A stretch of 64,000 bases of DNA from Candidatus Poribacteria bacterium (GCA_022825665.1 JAJDWI010000080.1:16242-80241), one strand, 5' to 3'; shown: positions 54,011 through 63,705, counted from the stretch's first letter. Numbers and translations are program-made. The notes: generated from the letters alone by a model not told the origin.

Positions 54011-55981
54011 TTGAAACAGAAAAACTTCACCTTCATTCTACCTGTCTCTGTAATACTTAGTCTCTTTATACTCGCGGAAGTCAACTATCCTTTACTCAAA
54101 CCGCAATCGGCGTTAGCATTTTTCGCGATGTTAGGACTCATAATTGTTTTTCTGAAATATCCTATCCATCCTAACTTATCTGAAAACCGTATTTGTCGAT
54201 ATATTGATTTATTTCTTGTATGTAGTGTTGTTGTCTGTTTTGGATACGTTATCGTTCAGACAGAACCGATGTTTAAACGATTTTGGCTGAACGGTGTATT
54301 TCTCGGTGAACGTGCATCAGCTGAACACATTTTGGATTTTTATATTGGTGGGTTTGGTCTGATATTAATTTTAGAGGCAACACGTCGTGCCATCGGCTTA
54401 ACTTTACCAATACTTGCTATCGTATTTCTCCTGTATGCATTTTTCGGTAAATATTTACCCGGATGGTTATTTCCACATAGAGGGTATTCCATTGAACGTA
54501 TTATCAGTCAAACCTTTTTGCACGGTGGTGTGTTTGGTGTCGCGCTCAGAGTCATGTTCACCTATGTGTTTCTCTTTGTGCTGTTTGGAGCTTTTCTGGA
54601 ACGGACTGGTGCGACAAGTTATATATTGAACTTAGCAAGACGGATATTTGGATCCAGTACAGGTAGTCCGGCAAAGGTAGCAGTAATTGGTAGTGGTATG
54701 ATGGGATCACTATCTGGTTCAGCAGTTGCTAACACTGCTACAACTGGTACATTTACAATTCCATTGATGCGAAGCATGGGATTTAAACCAGAAATTGCAG
54801 GGGGTATTGAGGCAGCAGCAAGTTCAGGAGGCGCATTAGTTCCACCAATTATGGGTGCAGCTGCCTATATGATGTTAGAAATCGTTGAACCTTCAGTCAC
54901 ATATTTGGAGATTATAAAAGCAGCTTTGCTTCCAGCGATACTTTACTATACTGCTCTTTTGCTCATTGTCCATTTTCACGCAAAACGAACCCTTACTACA
55001 GATGAGAATACGGTACATACATCAACAACTACCGATGCAGAAAATACTTCAGAAAATCTAACATCAGAAGAAATGCCAAAAATGCAAGGGTTTGTGTTTT
55101 TATCTGCGTTTGTTACCCTTATTGTGTTTTTGCTAATGGGAGCAACACCCTTCCGAGCAGTAAGTTGGAGTTTGCTGGCTGTTTTAATAGTAAGTGTATT
55201 TCATTCAAAAACTCGGGTCGGTCCCACTGGCATTTCAAAAGCAATGGAAAACGCGGGTCATAGTGGTGTGTCCCTAATTGCGGCTGCTTCATGTGTAGGG
55301 ATTATCCTTGGGGTGGTTACACTTACAGGTGTTGGTTCTAAATTGCCGAGAGTCCTATTACCACTTGCAGAAACTAATTTGATTTTAGCACTCTTCCTAC
55401 TTATGATTTCTACCATAATATTAGGAATGGGACTTCCCTCGTCAGTCTGTTATCTCTTGATGGCAATCTTGGTTGGACCTGTTCTTCTTGACTTAGGTGT
55501 AGTTCCGCTGGCAGCTCATTTTTTTATTTTTTATTTTGGCATGATGTCAATGGTCACACCACCGGTTGCCCTGGCGGCTTATACTGCTGCCGCTATTGCT
55601 GATTCAGGTATTATGCAGACTGCGTTTGCTGCATTTCGGTTTGCACTTGTTGGCTTTGCATTACCTTATGCTTTTGTGTTGCGACCAGAATTGTTATGGC
55701 TAAGTACAAATGGAGGAAGTCCGGAATTATGGGTTGTTATCATTAACCTTTTTTGGACTTTGGTTGCAACAATAATATTTGCAGCAGGTATCGCGGGTTT
55801 TGCTTTTAAGGAAGTTTCCTTATGGGAACGTTGTGTAATGTTTATTGCAGTTGCTATCCTTTTCTTTGCACCTACAGATATGCATCTGATGTGGATACAT
55901 GGATTAACACTACTTGCAAGTGTTTTTATCTTTTATTATAATTGGCATAAAGAGGAGATTAGTCATGAAAAATTCACTTAG
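54011..55981 (+). CDS. TRAP transporter fused permease (DctMQ-type)
   Basis: 656 aa with at least 14 hydrophobic segments: the four-helix small subunit and twelve-helix large subunit in one chain. Family signatures include GSGMMGSLSGSAVANTATTGTFTIPLM, PEIAGGIEAAASSGGALVPPIMGAAAYMM, and GMGLPSSVCYLLMAIL. Fused TRAP permeases usually pair with a TAXI-type binding protein for C4-dicarboxylates or similar acids, but none is in the window. Start is TTG at 54011, the only start codon after the previous in-frame stop; GAAAGGACAGG lies about 13 bases upstream. It overlaps the next gene by 17 bases. Confidence 0.85.
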   Translation: MKQKNFTFILPVSVILSLFILAEVNYPLLKPQSALAFFAMLGLIIVFLKYPIHPNLSENRICRYIDLFLVCSVVVCFGYVIVQTEPMFKRFWLNGVFLGERASAEHILDFYIGGFGLILILEATRRAIGLTLPILAIVFLLYAFFGKYLPGWLFPHRGYSIERIISQTFLHGGVFGVALRVMFTYVFLFVLFGAFLERTGATSYILNLARRIFGSSTGSPAKVAVIGSGMMGSLSGSAVANTATTGTFTIPLMRSMGFKPEIAGGIEAAASSGGALVPPIMGAAAYMMLEIVEPSVTYLEIIKAALLPAILYYTALLLIVHFHAKRTLTTDENTVHTSTTTDAENTSENLTSEEMPKMQGFVFLSAFVTLIVFLLMGATPFRAVSWSLLAVLIVSVFHSKTRVGPTGISKAMENAGHSGVSLIAAASCVGIILGVVTLTGVGSKLPRVLLPLAETNLILALFLLMISTIILGMGLPSSVCYLLMAILVGPVLLDLGVVPLAAHFFIFYFGMMSMVTPPVALAAYTAAAIADSGIMQTAFAAFRFALVGFALPYAFVLRPELLWLSTNGGSPELWVVIINLFWTLVATIIFAAGIAGFAFKEVSLWERCVMFIAVAILFFAPTDMHLMWIHGLTLLASVFIFYYNWHKEEISHEKFT

Positions 55982-56159
55982 GTGGGTTCTATATAGTTTG
56001 CTGGCAATACTATTTATTTTGCACAACGACTACTGGTTCTGGCAAACACCTCAAATGGTGTTAGGACTCCCTATTGGCATTCTCTACCACATCATGTATT
56101 GCTTTGTCGCATCACTGATTATGTTCTCCTTAGTCAAGTATACCTGGAGAGATAAATGA
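55965..56159 (+). CDS. Small membrane protein (DUF3311-like) paired with a sodium symporter
   Basis: 64 aa from the ATG at 55965, preceded by AGAGGAG. Two transmembrane helices (LRWVLYSLLAILFILHNDYWFW and the ILYHIMYCFVASLIMFSLV stretch) with a short WQTPQMVLGLPIG loop between, matching the DUF3311 small subunits (YhdT-like) that accompany SSS-family symporters. It overlaps the TRAP gene upstream and the symporter downstream (ATGA), so it is translationally tied to both. Role of such subunits is thought to be stabilising or modulating the symporter. Confidence 0.75.
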   Translation: MKNSLRWVLYSLLAILFILHNDYWFWQTPQMVLGLPIGILYHIMYCFVASLIMFSLVKYTWRDK

Positions 56160-57616
56160 TCCTTACTATCATCATTCTATATCTGGGATTGGTGCTTAGC
56201 CTCGGTATACTAAGCCACAGATTCTTTCGCAATACCGGCGAAGATTATTTTGTAGCAAGTCGAAACATCAATTGGTTTATGTTGTTAATGTCCCTTTTTG
56301 GTACGAACATGACAGCATTTTCTATTCTTGGAGCATCCGGTGAAGCGTATCATAGAGGAATTGGTGTATTTGCTTTGATGGCATCTTCATCTGCTATTGT
56401 TGTGCCTTGTATTTTCCTATTTATAGGGACACGTTTATGGAGATTGGGTAAAAAGTTTGGATATATGACACAAGTTCAGTATTTTCGTGACAGATGGGAA
56501 TCGCATGGATTAGGATTACTCATTTTTGTGGTTTTGGTGTTGCTTCTCATACCTTATCTTCTAATTGGTGTAATGGGTGGGGGTGACACACTGAATAAGA
56601 TAACTCAAAACACAATACCCAAGTGGGTTGGTGGGTTACTGATTTGTGCTGTTGTTCTCTGCTATGTAACCTATAGTGGAATGCGTGGTACTGCGTGGGT
56701 GAATACTTTTCAAACTCTTATTTTCATGATACTTGGTGCGGTTACCTTTGTCGTTATCCTATATCGAATGGGTGGATTTTCCAATGCAATCTCAAAAGTT
56801 GACTCAGGTCTGTTGATGCAGTCTGATCATATCAAACCGTTAGAGTTGTTGACCTATACATGCATTCCAATTTCAGTCGGCATGTTTCCACATATATTTT
56901 CACATTTCTTGACCGCGAAAGATGTGAGTACGTTCAAATATCCTATTATTTTATATCCAGTATGTATCGCGATAGTGTGGATTCCAAGTGTGTTACTTGG
57001 TGTATTAGGTAATGTGGATTTCCCCGGTTTGAAGGGACCAGAAGCGAATTCAGTACTTATCCAGATGATTCGTCATTATGCACCAGGAGTGTTATCGGGT
57101 TTATTGGGAGCAGGTGTCTTTGCTGCAATTATGTCCTCATTAGACTCTCAATCTCTGTCTCTTGGTAGTATGTTCACAAACGACATCGTTCGTCCTTATC
57201 TTAGAAACAGAGGACAAGAACAGATGTCCGAAAAACAGCAGGTATGGATTGGACGACTATTTGTCATTGGAATCATTAGTATAACATATATAATTTCATT
57301 AATTGCAACGCCAAGTATTTTTAAGCTCGCAATTTGGTCATTCACAGGTTTCACAGGACTTTTTCCTGTCGTGGTTGCTGCGTTGTTCTGGAAGGGCAGC
57401 ACAAAGTATAGTGTTTTCAGTTCAGTTTTTAGTGTTATCGTTTTGTGGTTATATTATTTTCTAAGTTATTGGAAAACTCCTGGGTATACAGTTGGCGGAA
57501 CAGGAATAATGCCTGTAGCAGTAATCATCATCGTTTCTTCAATCACTTTGATTATTGTTTCACTTTTGACTAAACCGCCTTCTTCAGAAACAGTCGATAA
57601 ATTTATCAACTTATAG
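56156..57616 (+). CDS. Sodium:solute symporter (SSS family)
   Basis: 486 aa with about 13 transmembrane helices. SSS signatures include RNINWFMLLMSLFGTNMTAFSILGASGEAYHRGIGVFA, YMTQVQYFRDRWES, AGVFAAIMSSLDSQSLSLGSMFTNDIVRP and PSIFKLAIWSFTGFTGLFP. Substrates include proline, pantothenate, sugars and monocarboxylates; the DUF3311 partner is most often seen with pantothenate or monocarboxylate symporters. It is the third gene of a TRAP-DUF3311-SSS unit, and the two transporters could import related acids. Confidence 0.87.
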   Translation: MILTIIILYLGLVLSLGILSHRFFRNTGEDYFVASRNINWFMLLMSLFGTNMTAFSILGASGEAYHRGIGVFALMASSSAIVVPCIFLFIGTRLWRLGKKFGYMTQVQYFRDRWESHGLGLLIFVVLVLLLIPYLLIGVMGGGDTLNKITQNTIPKWVGGLLICAVVLCYVTYSGMRGTAWVNTFQTLIFMILGAVTFVVILYRMGGFSNAISKVDSGLLMQSDHIKPLELLTYTCIPISVGMFPHIFSHFLTAKDVSTFKYPIILYPVCIAIVWIPSVLLGVLGNVDFPGLKGPEANSVLIQMIRHYAPGVLSGLLGAGVFAAIMSSLDSQSLSLGSMFTNDIVRPYLRNRGQEQMSEKQQVWIGRLFVIGIISITYIISLIATPSIFKLAIWSFTGFTGLFPVVVAALFWKGSTKYSVFSSVFSVIVLWLYYFLSYWKTPGYTVGGTGIMPVAVIIIVSSITLIIVSLLTKPPSSETVDKFINL

Positions 57617-57672
57617 AATAATTGAAAGGAAATTTGCCAAGTAACAATACTATTCTTGATGCAAATCAAAAT

Positions 57673-58962
57673 ATGAAAGTTGCTTACATTACTGCAGGTG
57701 CAGCAGGTATGTATTGTGGAACATGCATCCATGACAATACCGTTGCATCCGTATTAAAAAGACAGGGGCATAATGTTGCGTTGATCCCAACTTATACTCC
57801 TACCCGAACGGATGAAGAAAATGTTAGTTTAGACCGCATCTTTTATGGAGGGATAAACGTATATCTTCAACAAAAACTATCAATATTTCGACATACCCCT
57901 TGGGTATTAGATAGGATGTTAGATAATCCATCGTTGCTAAATAGTTTAGCGAATTTTAGTGCTTCCACAGATGCACGAGATTTGGGTCAGTTGACAGTCT
58001 CAATGTTAAGTGCGGAAGAAGGCTACCAAAAGAAAGAATTGGCAAAATTAGTCAAATGGCTTCAAGAAGAGAACAAACCAGATATTGTCTATTTGACTAA
58101 CTCAATGCTTATCGGAATGGCAAGGGAAATAAAGAAAGCAGTGGGTGTGCCAGTCGTCTGTGCCCTTCAAGGTGAAGACATCTTTCTACGAGATCTGATT
58201 GACCCATATAAAACAAAGGCATTATCGCTATTAGCTGAACGTGCTAAAGATGCCGATGGATTTGTCGCTCCTTGCAACTACTATGCTCAATTTATGGCAG
58301 AGGAATATCTTAAAGTTGCAATTGATAAGATTCATGTTGTGCCTCTCGGTTTGAACTTGGAGGGACACGGGGAGAAAGTTGATAAAGCAGGACCACCACC
58401 TTTTATCATCGGTTATTTGGCACGCATTTGCCCCGAAAAAGGGTTACACATATTGGTTAGTGCATTTTATACACTCACAAAAGAGTTAGGTGCTGACAAT
58501 GTTGCACTTCATGTTGCGGGCTATCTTGGTAAAAAGGATGAACCGTATTTTGAGGAGTTGGTTAATCAGATTCATGCGTGGGGTTTACAGGATAGTTTTG
58601 TACATCATGGGGAAGTTTCTCGAGAAGAAAAGATTAATTTTCTCAATCGTCTTCATGTTTTCTCCGTACCCACTGTGTATAGAGAATCAAAAGGACTGTC
58701 TATTTTAGAAGCACTTGCAAATGAGGTTCCTGTTGTTCAACCCAAACACGGGTCATTTCCAGAAATGGTCAAGGCAACCGAGGGAGGCATTTTAGTCGAA
58801 CCAGAATCCGCTGAAGCCCTTGCTGAAGGAATTTTCCAACTCTACAGAGATTCTGAAAGAAGAAGGCAATTAGGTAGAACTGGAAAATTGAATGTTCATA
58901 GAAACTTTAGCGACGAAATTATTGCACAGCAGCTGATGAATGTATTCGAAAAGTATATTTAA
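57673..58962 (+). CDS. Glycosyltransferase family 4 protein
   Basis: GT-B fold glycosyltransferase of about 430 aa. The N-terminal Rossmann strand starts MKVAYITAGAAGMYCGTC; the C-terminal domain has PLGLNLEGHG, IIGYLARICPEKGLHILVSAF, HHGEVSREEKINFLNRLHVFSVPTVYRESKGLSILEALANEVPVVQP, the EX7E motif typical of retaining GT4 enzymes. Start is uncertain: in-frame TTG codons at 57622 and 57634 with AAAGGAA between them would add up to 17 unconserved residues. The start here follows the conserved fold but lacks a clear ribosome-binding site. Donor and acceptor unknown. Confidence 0.83.
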   Translation: MKVAYITAGAAGMYCGTCIHDNTVASVLKRQGHNVALIPTYTPTRTDEENVSLDRIFYGGINVYLQQKLSIFRHTPWVLDRMLDNPSLLNSLANFSASTDARDLGQLTVSMLSAEEGYQKKELAKLVKWLQEENKPDIVYLTNSMLIGMAREIKKAVGVPVVCALQGEDIFLRDLIDPYKTKALSLLAERAKDADGFVAPCNYYAQFMAEEYLKVAIDKIHVVPLGLNLEGHGEKVDKAGPPPFIIGYLARICPEKGLHILVSAFYTLTKELGADNVALHVAGYLGKKDEPYFEELVNQIHAWGLQDSFVHHGEVSREEKINFLNRLHVFSVPTVYRESKGLSILEALANEVPVVQPKHGSFPEMVKATEGGILVEPESAEALAEGIFQLYRDSERRRQLGRTGKLNVHRNFSDEIIAQQLMNVFEKYI

Positions 58963-59000
58963 AAATTGGTAGTTGCATTTAATGCCCGCCTCACTTCATT

Positions 59001-59137
59001 TATAGTGAAATCGAAAAATAGGGCACACGCCTCGGTAGATGCGGTTTCCTAACCGCATCTATGACGCTGAATAAACACCGGTTCGGTTAGGAAACCGAAC
59101 CTACCGTCGGGTGTAAATAATTATGGTTTTTACTATA
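59001..59137 (+). mobile_element. MITE-like element, family D (137 bp)
   Basis: Ends TATAGTGAAATC (59001) and TTTTTACTATA (to 59137). Interior has two hairpins: AGATGCGGTT/AACCGCATCT near 59036-59060 and GGTTCGGTT/AACCGAACC near 59081-59102. Nearly the same interior recurs at 63708-63789. Confidence 0.62.
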
Positions 59138-59192
59138 GTTGGGAATAGAATTCAACTACATTCTGAACCAATCTGAAAAAAGGAGATGAAGA

Positions 59193-59669
59193 ATGGTTAG
59201 AACATGGCTTATTTTTGTTGTCCTGACAGTAGCATCATGGGGACTCTACGGAGTTTTTCTTCACAAAGGTCAAATAGCAATGGCAGATGCAGTGCATGGA
59301 CGATACAAAGCATTCCTCTTTGTAGGACTTGCTTATCTCTTGGTCGCTGTCATAGGTTCTGCATTTATGCTTATAATAAATGGTGCTGAATGGTCCTTTG
59401 CATCCAAAGGTGTAAGATGGTCGTTTCTTGCTGGCGTTGTTGGTGCTGTCGGGGCATTTGGAGTATTATTAGCATTCGGTGCAAAAGGCAGACCTGCAGT
59501 CGTCATGTCTATTGTATTTGCGGGTGCACCAATAGTGAACGCAGTTGTTGCGACGTTGTCACATCCTCCGCCAGGTGGATGGGGTGCTATCCGTTGGCAA
59601 TTCGTACTCGGTATTTTTCTCGCTGCAGCAGGTGGATGTCTCGTTACGTTTTTCAGACCAGGTACTTAG
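59193..59669 (+). CDS. Small four-helix membrane protein, half-size EamA/DMT-like
   Basis: 158 aa with four hydrophobic segments (WLIFVVLTVASWGLYGVFL, FLFVGLAYLLVAVIGSAFMLII, WSFLAGVVGAVGAFGVLLAFG, and VVMSIVFAGAPIVNAVVATL followed by VLGIFLAAAGG). The layout and the WGLYG start resemble one half of a drug/metabolite transporter (EamA). Such small forms work as dimers or as regulators of synthesis, but the substrate is unknown. AGGAG precedes the ATG. It stands between two MITE-like elements. Confidence 0.65.
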   Translation: MVRTWLIFVVLTVASWGLYGVFLHKGQIAMADAVHGRYKAFLFVGLAYLLVAVIGSAFMLIINGAEWSFASKGVRWSFLAGVVGAVGAFGVLLAFGAKGRPAVVMSIVFAGAPIVNAVVATLSHPPPGGWGAIRWQFVLGIFLAAAGGCLVTFFRPGT

Positions 59670-59992
59670 TTTAATATTTTGCAAGTTTTACACGATATCT
59701 GTCCAAAATGCAACTGTAAATAAAGATTAAGAATTTAATTGGGTAATTTTTAGTTTCTTGTAGCATCCGGTGCGGTTAGGAAACCGCACCAACCGAGTTT
59801 GAGTCCGAATTACCTAATTTATTTTTGCTTTCATAAGGGATTGGAGCAAAAACAAGTGAGTAGGATTTGAAGATGTCATGTTTATCCTGCTTATGATTTA
59901 TAAACCGAAGCATCTTGCAGCATAAGTTGTAAATTTCTATCCTTTTCAAGAAGTACTGTCTCTAATTGAATAGGAAAAGGAGTTATTGTTTC
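59670..59992. other. Gap with one inverted-repeat element and the sigma factor leader
   Basis: Holds an element with ends AATTGGGTAATT (about 59738) and AATTACCTAATT (to 59822) enclosing the GTGCGGTTAGGAAACCGCAC hairpin near 59769-59788. The rest is AT-rich; AAAAGGAG lies ten bases before the sigma factor ATG. No gene seen. Confidence 0.5.
59738..59822. mobile_element. Short inverted-repeat element, family F
   Basis: Terminal repeats of 12 bases with one mismatch around about 60 bases including a perfect 8-bp hairpin. The right end (GTTTGAGTCCGAATTACC) is the inverse of sequence at about 31573-31590. Confidence 0.5.
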
Positions 59993-60577
59993 ATGAGCGT
60001 GGATGAGTTGAAAGATGCTGAGGATGCAGAACTGATAATTGCTGTATTAGCAGGTAATCTTAAAGCATTTGATGAATTGGTCTCTCGCTATCAACGCGCA
60101 ATGCTAACGGTTGCCCAGCAAGTTGTCAAAAACCCAATTGAAGCAGAAGATATCGTTCAAGATGCTTTCCTACTTGCTTTTGAAGCATTACCTCAACTTG
60201 ATAATCTAAATAGATTCGGATCTTGGTTATATTCAATCACACGTAATCGCGCGCTACGATTCATGAAACGATCCAGCAAATTCCAACTTCATGAGGATGA
60301 AGATGCAGAATTACAAATTGAAGCAGATCCCGCTTCAACAGATCCAGCACAGATATTAGTTCAGGAATCTACTCATCAGGCTATCAGAGATTCAATAAGT
60401 TCATTACCAACTGATTTTCGAGAAGTAATTACTCTATATTATTGGGCAGAGATGCCACAGAAACGAATTGCAGATACTTTATCTCTACCCATAACGACAG
60501 TAAAATGGAGACTCCACAAGGCAAAAGATTTGCTAAAAGCACAATTGGAAAAACGAGGATATGGAGATTTGTTGTAA
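59993..60577 (+). CDS. ECF-type sigma factor, second
   Basis: 194 aa from the ATG at 59993 (AAAAGGAG upstream; a longer frame from 59966 is unlikely). Region 2: FDELVSRYQRAMLTVAQQVVKNPIEAEDIVQDAFLLAFE and RFGSWLYSITRNRALRFMKR; region 4: SLPTDFREVITLYYWAEMPQKRIADTL and TTVKWRLHKAKDLL. No zinc-finger anti-sigma gene follows; the next gene, 136 bases on, encodes a DUF4097 protein whose first 150 residues might take that role. Target promoters unknown. Confidence 0.9.
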   Translation: MSVDELKDAEDAELIIAVLAGNLKAFDELVSRYQRAMLTVAQQVVKNPIEAEDIVQDAFLLAFEALPQLDNLNRFGSWLYSITRNRALRFMKRSSKFQLHEDEDAELQIEADPASTDPAQILVQESTHQAIRDSISSLPTDFREVITLYYWAEMPQKRIADTLSLPITTVKWRLHKAKDLLKAQLEKRGYGDLL

Positions 60578-60713
60578 ATCATGATCTCCATATTCCTGTT
60601 AGATTCGGTTTTCAAACCAATGCAGAATATAAATGCATATTTCGCTATAAGTCCAAAGTTCAGATTTATCAAACTCACGTTATATCAAAATAACATTTAC
60701 GAAGAGGTTTCTC

Positions 60714-62102
60714 ATGGAACAGGAACGACATCAAGAAATTCGCGGACTCTTTCAGATACTCGAACAAACTTCACAAATCGCAGAAGACTCAATATTGACA
60801 GAAAACTATAAAGACAGTGAAAGTCGATGCATTTCTCAATTTAATAAAGTCTTGCATAGACTGAATGAGATAAATACTGTCCCTGAAGGTCTTTTCGATC
60901 CATTGGAAGAGAATGCCACTTTTAGTGAAATTAGTATAGCGTGCAATCACCTTGCAGCTTACCTTAGTGAGGGGTTGGGAATAACATCAGATTTGAAGTC
61001 CATGATGACAAATATTCTTGGCAAAAACATAATTGAAAATATCAGTGAAGAGTTTAAAGAGAGTGGAATTGGTGAGTTAATTCGTAGTGCAATGCCTGAT
61101 TTCTTGACCGAGACCGTCTTGGATGACATCAATAGGTCTTTCAAAGCATCGTCAGATGGTTCCTTATTACTTGACACGGACATCGGAAATATTTATGTAC
61201 AAGGAGCTGATACTGAAGATGTAAATGTAGTAGTCCACCGCGCAGCTCAGATGAAGACTGATAGACATGCTGCTGAGTTTATCAAAGCCTTTAACGTAAA
61301 CTTTAACCAAGAGGATACGGAACTTCACATCAAGGCAGAGTTTAGTGAAGGAAAACGATATTGGACAATAGCAAATATTCGTTTGGATATTCTTTTTTTC
61401 ATTACAGTTCCAAAAACCTTTCGCAGTGTCATTGTAAAATCTGCTGGAGGAGATGTCACTGTCCAGAACTTAAATGGATCTATTCAATGCAGAACAAATA
61501 GTGGACAACTCAACTTTGAAAATATTGCAGGACCTATTTTGGGTCATACAGACAATGGTAATATCAGGTTGACAAAGTGTGATGGAGATGTCCGTGTTGA
61601 TACGTTACGCGGAAACGTTGAAATAAACGATATTGTAGGTCGGGTTGACACAACATCATTTGGTGGCAATATTCGTGCTAACAATGTTATCGGTGCAATC
61701 ACAACCGAGACCTCTGGCGGAAACATCAAAATTGAGAACTGTAAAGGTGGTGTAACTGCAGAAACTGCCGGTGGTAGTATAGACTTGGAAAATGATGGAC
61801 CTATAAATGCAAAGACCTTTGGTGGTTCAATTAATGCAGATATAACTGGACATCTCCAAGAGGATTCTTTCCTTGAGTCACCTGGTGGTGACATCACTGT
61901 CTCTATGTTATCTGACATTCTTGTTAAAATAGATGCGAAATGTAATGGCGGTGAGGTAACATCAGAACTTCCTGTGGATTTATTTGACCAAGATTCGCAG
62001 ACTAATTGGCATATACAGGGAGTAATTAACGGTGATGGACCACTTCTAAAACTTCGCAGTATAGGTGGAGATATTAATCTAAAGTGCTTGAATGAATCAT
62101 AA
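60714..62102 (+). CDS. DUF4097 beta-strand repeat protein with unusual N-terminal domain
   Basis: 462 aa. Residues about 150-455 are repeated beta-hairpins of the DUF4097/putative-adhesin type (SAGGDVTVQNLNGSIQCRTNSG, GNIRLTKCDGDVRVDTLRGNVEI, GGNIKIENCKGGVTAETAGGSIDL). The first 150 residues are helical and charged (ERHQEIRGLFQILEQTSQIAEDS, LGKNIIENISEEFKESGIGEL) and not recognised. No signal peptide or membrane segment is visible, although DUF4097 proteins are usually membrane-bound or exported. Downstream of an ECF sigma gene it may hold or sense that factor. AAGAGG precedes the ATG. Confidence 0.8.
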   Translation: MEQERHQEIRGLFQILEQTSQIAEDSILTENYKDSESRCISQFNKVLHRLNEINTVPEGLFDPLEENATFSEISIACNHLAAYLSEGLGITSDLKSMMTNILGKNIIENISEEFKESGIGELIRSAMPDFLTETVLDDINRSFKASSDGSLLLDTDIGNIYVQGADTEDVNVVVHRAAQMKTDRHAAEFIKAFNVNFNQEDTELHIKAEFSEGKRYWTIANIRLDILFFITVPKTFRSVIVKSAGGDVTVQNLNGSIQCRTNSGQLNFENIAGPILGHTDNGNIRLTKCDGDVRVDTLRGNVEINDIVGRVDTTSFGGNIRANNVIGAITTETSGGNIKIENCKGGVTAETAGGSIDLENDGPINAKTFGGSINADITGHLQEDSFLESPGGDITVSMLSDILVKIDAKCNGGEVTSELPVDLFDQDSQTNWHIQGVINGDGPLLKLRSIGGDINLKCLNES

Positions 62103-62230
62103 GAAAAATGATCTGCTTTCTGAACCAAGACTTCCGAATTAACAGATTTAGAGGGAAACAGTAAACTCAATGGTACTAACTTACCACATTTATGAGATAC
62201 GTTGTAGTAATTCCTGGCTCTGGATTTCAT

Positions 62231-62259
62231 TTGCTTATATTCCTTAATTCTGCTATAAT
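62231..62259 (+). promoter_or_regulatory. Sigma-70-like promoter of the sugar-binding lipoprotein
   Basis: TTGCTT at 62231-62236, a 17-base spacer, and TATAAT at 62254-62259. The start near 62266 leaves about 90 bases of leader. The gap 62103-62230 contains only a partial family-A end (CTTTCTGAACCAAGACTTCC near 62116). Confidence 0.6.
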
Positions 62260-62355
62260 CATGGTAAAATTAGGATCGTTTGATGGTGTGGTACGTCCGA
62301 GAAGATACGTTCCGTGCCTGTCATAAGTGTTACAGAATCAAAAGGAGTAACAGTA

Positions 62356-63705
62356 ATGAAACGTTTGTATATATGTTTTGTCCTTCTAATGATGATAGTT
62401 GTTGTGGGGTGTAACAATCAGAAAGATGATGCACAACCCACACCAGAAGAACCACAAAAGACATTAACAATAGTCTGGGCAGAATGGGACCCAGCAAACT
62501 ATTTACAAGAACTATCCAAGGATTTTACTGCTGATACGGGAATCGCAGTTGATGTGGTACAAATCCCGTGGCCTACTTTCCAAGATAAAGTCTTTAATAC
62601 CTTTGTTGCGAAAGGTGACATATACGACATCGTAATTGGTGATAGTCAATGGCTTGGTAGAAACTCTGTTGGTGGACACTACATTGATATGACCGATTGG
62701 ATTAATGAAAATATTGATGTCAGTGCTATTTATGGTCCCGCTATGACAGCATTTGCAGAATATCCAAAAGGCAGTAAGAAGTATTGGGCATTACCCGCAG
62801 AAGTGGATGCAGCAGGATATGTTTATCGGAAAGACCTTTTTGAAGACCCGAAAGAAATGGAAGCATTCCAGAAGAAATATGGTTATGCACTTGCACCGCC
62901 GACAACATACTCAGAACTTCGTGATATAGCAGAATTCTTTACCCGTCCTGACGATGAACTATACGGGATCGCGACGTGGTATAGTAAGGAATATGATGGC
63001 ATTACAATGGGCTTCCAACAAGTAATGTGGAGTTTTGGTGCATCTTATGGTGATCCAGATACATACAAGGTTGACGGTCATATTAATTCTGAAGATGCTG
63101 TGAAGGCACTTGATTTTTATAAAGATCTGCTTAAATTCGCACCCCCTGATGCGCCGAACTATTATTGGTCTGAGACACTTGATGCATATCTTGCAGGTAA
63201 GGTTGCAATGGCGATGAACTACTTTGCCTTTTTCCCAGGTGTTGTTGATCCTGAGAAAAACCCTACTTCACACGACAAAAGTGGATTTTTTGTTGCACCT
63301 AAGGGACCGAAGGGGCATTATATAAGTATCGGTGGACAAGGTATGTCAATTTCAGAATATTCAAAAAATAAGGACATTGCAAAACAATATCTGAAATGGT
63401 TTATGCAGAAACCGGTTCAAGAAAAGTGGGCAAAACTTGGGGGCTTCACACCTTTGAAAGAAGTTTTGGATTCTGATACGTTCAAAAATGCTACTCCATA
63501 TAACGAAGCGTTTGCCGCAAGTTTCCCGTATTTACGTGATTTCTGGGCAGTTCCTCAATACGCAGAACTCTTAGCCGAATGCCAAACCAATTGGAGTGAA
63601 GCAATAACAGGGATCAAAACCTCAAAGGAAGCACTTGATACCATAGCACAGAAACATGAGGAAATCTTCACTGAAGCAATGAAGGATAGCACTGATACGG
63701 AATAA
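62356..63705 (+). CDS. Sugar ABC transporter substrate-binding lipoprotein
   Basis: 449 aa from the ATG at 62356, preceded by AAAAGGAG; a longer frame from 62314 is unlikely. Lipoprotein signal MKRLYICFVLLMMIVVVGC with Cys19 in the lipobox VVGC, then an acidic linker. The body is the type I/B extracellular solute-binding fold (SBP_bac_1): LTIVWAEWDP, FTADTGIAVDVVQIPWPTFQDKVF, GDIYDIVIGDSQWLG, YWALPAEVDAAGYVYRKDLF, and near the end AKQYLKWFMQKPVQEKWAKLGGFTP. Permeases would be expected next but the window ends in repeats; the UgpC-type ATPase at 44 kb is a candidate partner. Confidence 0.88.
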   Translation: MKRLYICFVLLMMIVVVGCNNQKDDAQPTPEEPQKTLTIVWAEWDPANYLQELSKDFTADTGIAVDVVQIPWPTFQDKVFNTFVAKGDIYDIVIGDSQWLGRNSVGGHYIDMTDWINENIDVSAIYGPAMTAFAEYPKGSKKYWALPAEVDAAGYVYRKDLFEDPKEMEAFQKKYGYALAPPTTYSELRDIAEFFTRPDDELYGIATWYSKEYDGITMGFQQVMWSFGASYGDPDTYKVDGHINSEDAVKALDFYKDLLKFAPPDAPNYYWSETLDAYLAGKVAMAMNYFAFFPGVVDPEKNPTSHDKSGFFVAPKGPKGHYISIGGQGMSISEYSKNKDIAKQYLKWFMQKPVQEKWAKLGGFTPLKEVLDSDTFKNATPYNEAFAASFPYLRDFWAVPQYAELLAECQTNWSEAITGIKTSKEALDTIAQKHEEIFTEAMKDSTDTE

